From NCBI GenBank assembly GCA_012032075.1, contig JAAURU010000236.1, positions 1-5,986 of the forward strand: 5,986 bases of DNA, in the 5' to 3' direction. Positions 5,399 through 5,986 of the stretch are shown here, one piece after another. Each line of letters begins with the position of its first letter. The stretch's first letter is position 1. A program made the position numbers and the translations under genes. Below the pieces are notes generated by a model. That model had not been told where the DNA came from. It was given only the letters and a program-made list of their open reading frames with translations, and ran no database searches. The stretch is from Flavobacterium sp. GTDB lineage: Bacteria; Bacteroidota; Bacteroidia; Flavobacteriales; Flavobacteriaceae.

Positions 5399-5986
5399 AT
5401 GGGTTGCCTTTTTCTTTTTGGTTACTTTTTTTTCCTTTTCACAATCCAAAATAAACCAATTTCTCACACCTTCAGATTCTCTAAATACTACTAGAAAAAC
5501 GGCTGTTTATGTAGGAGAAGCTGTTGCTTTAGGAGGAACACTTATAGGTTTAAACCAACTTTGGTATAAAAATTATCCGCAAACCAATTTTCATAGCTTT
5601 AATGATGTAAATGAATGGAAAGGTATTGATAAAATTGGGCATGCCTATAGTGCCTATGCCGAAAGTAAAGCTAGTATGGAACTTTGGCGATGGACAGGTA
5701 TTGGGCGAAAAAAAAGGATTTTATTGGGTGGGCTTAGTGGAGCTGCTTACCAAACTGTTATTGAAACCTTAGATGGCTTTAGTGCCGAATGGGGCTGGAG
5801 TTGGGCAGATTTTGCTGCCAATTGTGTAGGCAGTGGTTTAATTGTAGGACAAGAATTGGCTTGGGATGAGCAACGAATACAATTCAAGTTTTCATTTCAT
5901 AAAAAATCATATAAAGACCCAGCTCTAAACAAACGCAGCGATAAAATATTTGGCACTAGTGGTGCAGAGCGTTTTTTAAAAGACTA
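5399..5986 (+). CDS. DUF2279-family envelope protein (3' end beyond window, start uncertain)
   Basis: From about 5418 an open frame reads VTFFSFSQSKINQFLTPSD, then VYVGEAVALGGTLIGLNQLW, HSFNDVNEWKGIDKIGHAYSAY, WRWTGIGRKKRILLGGLSGA, ETLDGFSAEWGWSWADFAAN, ELAWDEQRIQFKFSFHKK and ERFLKD at the edge. I recognise this as DUF2279, predicted to be exported or membrane-associated; its biochemical role is unknown. No ATG exists in this frame upstream of 5676. The in-frame choices are TTG at 5418, which leaves a very short signal, or TTG at 5298 or 5268, which would translate the repeat element. The coordinate given uses ATG 5399, which lies in another frame and joins the gene only if the eight-T run 5426-5433 has one T too many. 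That reading gives MGCLFLFGYFFSFSQ as a short signal peptide. The frame has no stop between mltG and the edge. Confidence 0.75.

Noticed and set aside
4224..5986. Readthrough fusion of MltG with DUF2279, since both share a frame with only one TAA between
   Set aside because: The linker would be the translated hairpin repeat, and both proteins have their own export or anchor segments; shared frame is a one-in-three chance.
1..5986. CRISPR array, tRNA or rRNA gene, transposase or phage gene
   Set aside because: I found no regularly spaced repeats, no RNA gene signatures and no mobile-element protein motifs on either strand.

Overview
The window is about 6 kb of low-GC bacterial chromosome. It looks like a member of the Flavobacteriaceae, close to Flavobacterium. 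The signs are the AT-rich coding style, Bacteroidetes-type promoters with the TAnnTTTG -7 box, A-rich leaders instead of GGAGG ribosome sites, a GAPDH with the long N-terminal extension, a DUF2279 protein, and a dispersed intergenic repeat of a kind I recall from flavobacterial genomes. I see no phage, plasmid, CRISPR or transposase content; the gene set is housekeeping and cell envelope.

Layout, left to right. (1) Positions 1-388, minus: 5' part of a glyceraldehyde-3-phosphate dehydrogenase gene, leaving the window at its left edge. (2) 389-539: divergent promoter region. (3) 540-1181, plus: an outer-membrane lipid A deacylase (PagL-like) gene whose frame is broken twice, +1 then -1. (4) 1182-1216: a hairpin shared by two convergent genes. 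(5) 1236-2617, minus: an HtrA/DegP-type periplasmic serine protease, split after its membrane anchor by one missing base. (6) 2618-2810: divergent intergenic region. (7) 2811-3592, plus: dapF, with one missing base near its 3' end. (8) 3604-3765: a doubtful short membrane ORF. (9) 3683-4216: a GNAT acetyltransferase starting at GTG. (10) 4224-5264: mltG starting at TTG. (11) about 5306-5394: a hairpin repeat element. (12) about 5399-5986: a DUF2279 envelope protein running off the right edge.

Genes 7 to 10 look like one transcription unit. It combines meso-diaminopimelate supply for peptidoglycan and lysine (DapF) with glycan-strand termination (MltG). The PagL-like protein and HtrA are also envelope functions (lipid A remodelling, periplasmic protein quality control), so the window is largely an envelope-maintenance neighbourhood.

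The main oddity is that three genes carry four single-base frameshifts. Three fall in short A/T runs and one is placed most simply in a run. One of them hits dapF, which is normally essential. Residual homopolymer errors in the assembly are the simplest explanation; real decay or slippage-dependent expression are alternatives. I do not see an undescribed multi-gene system here.
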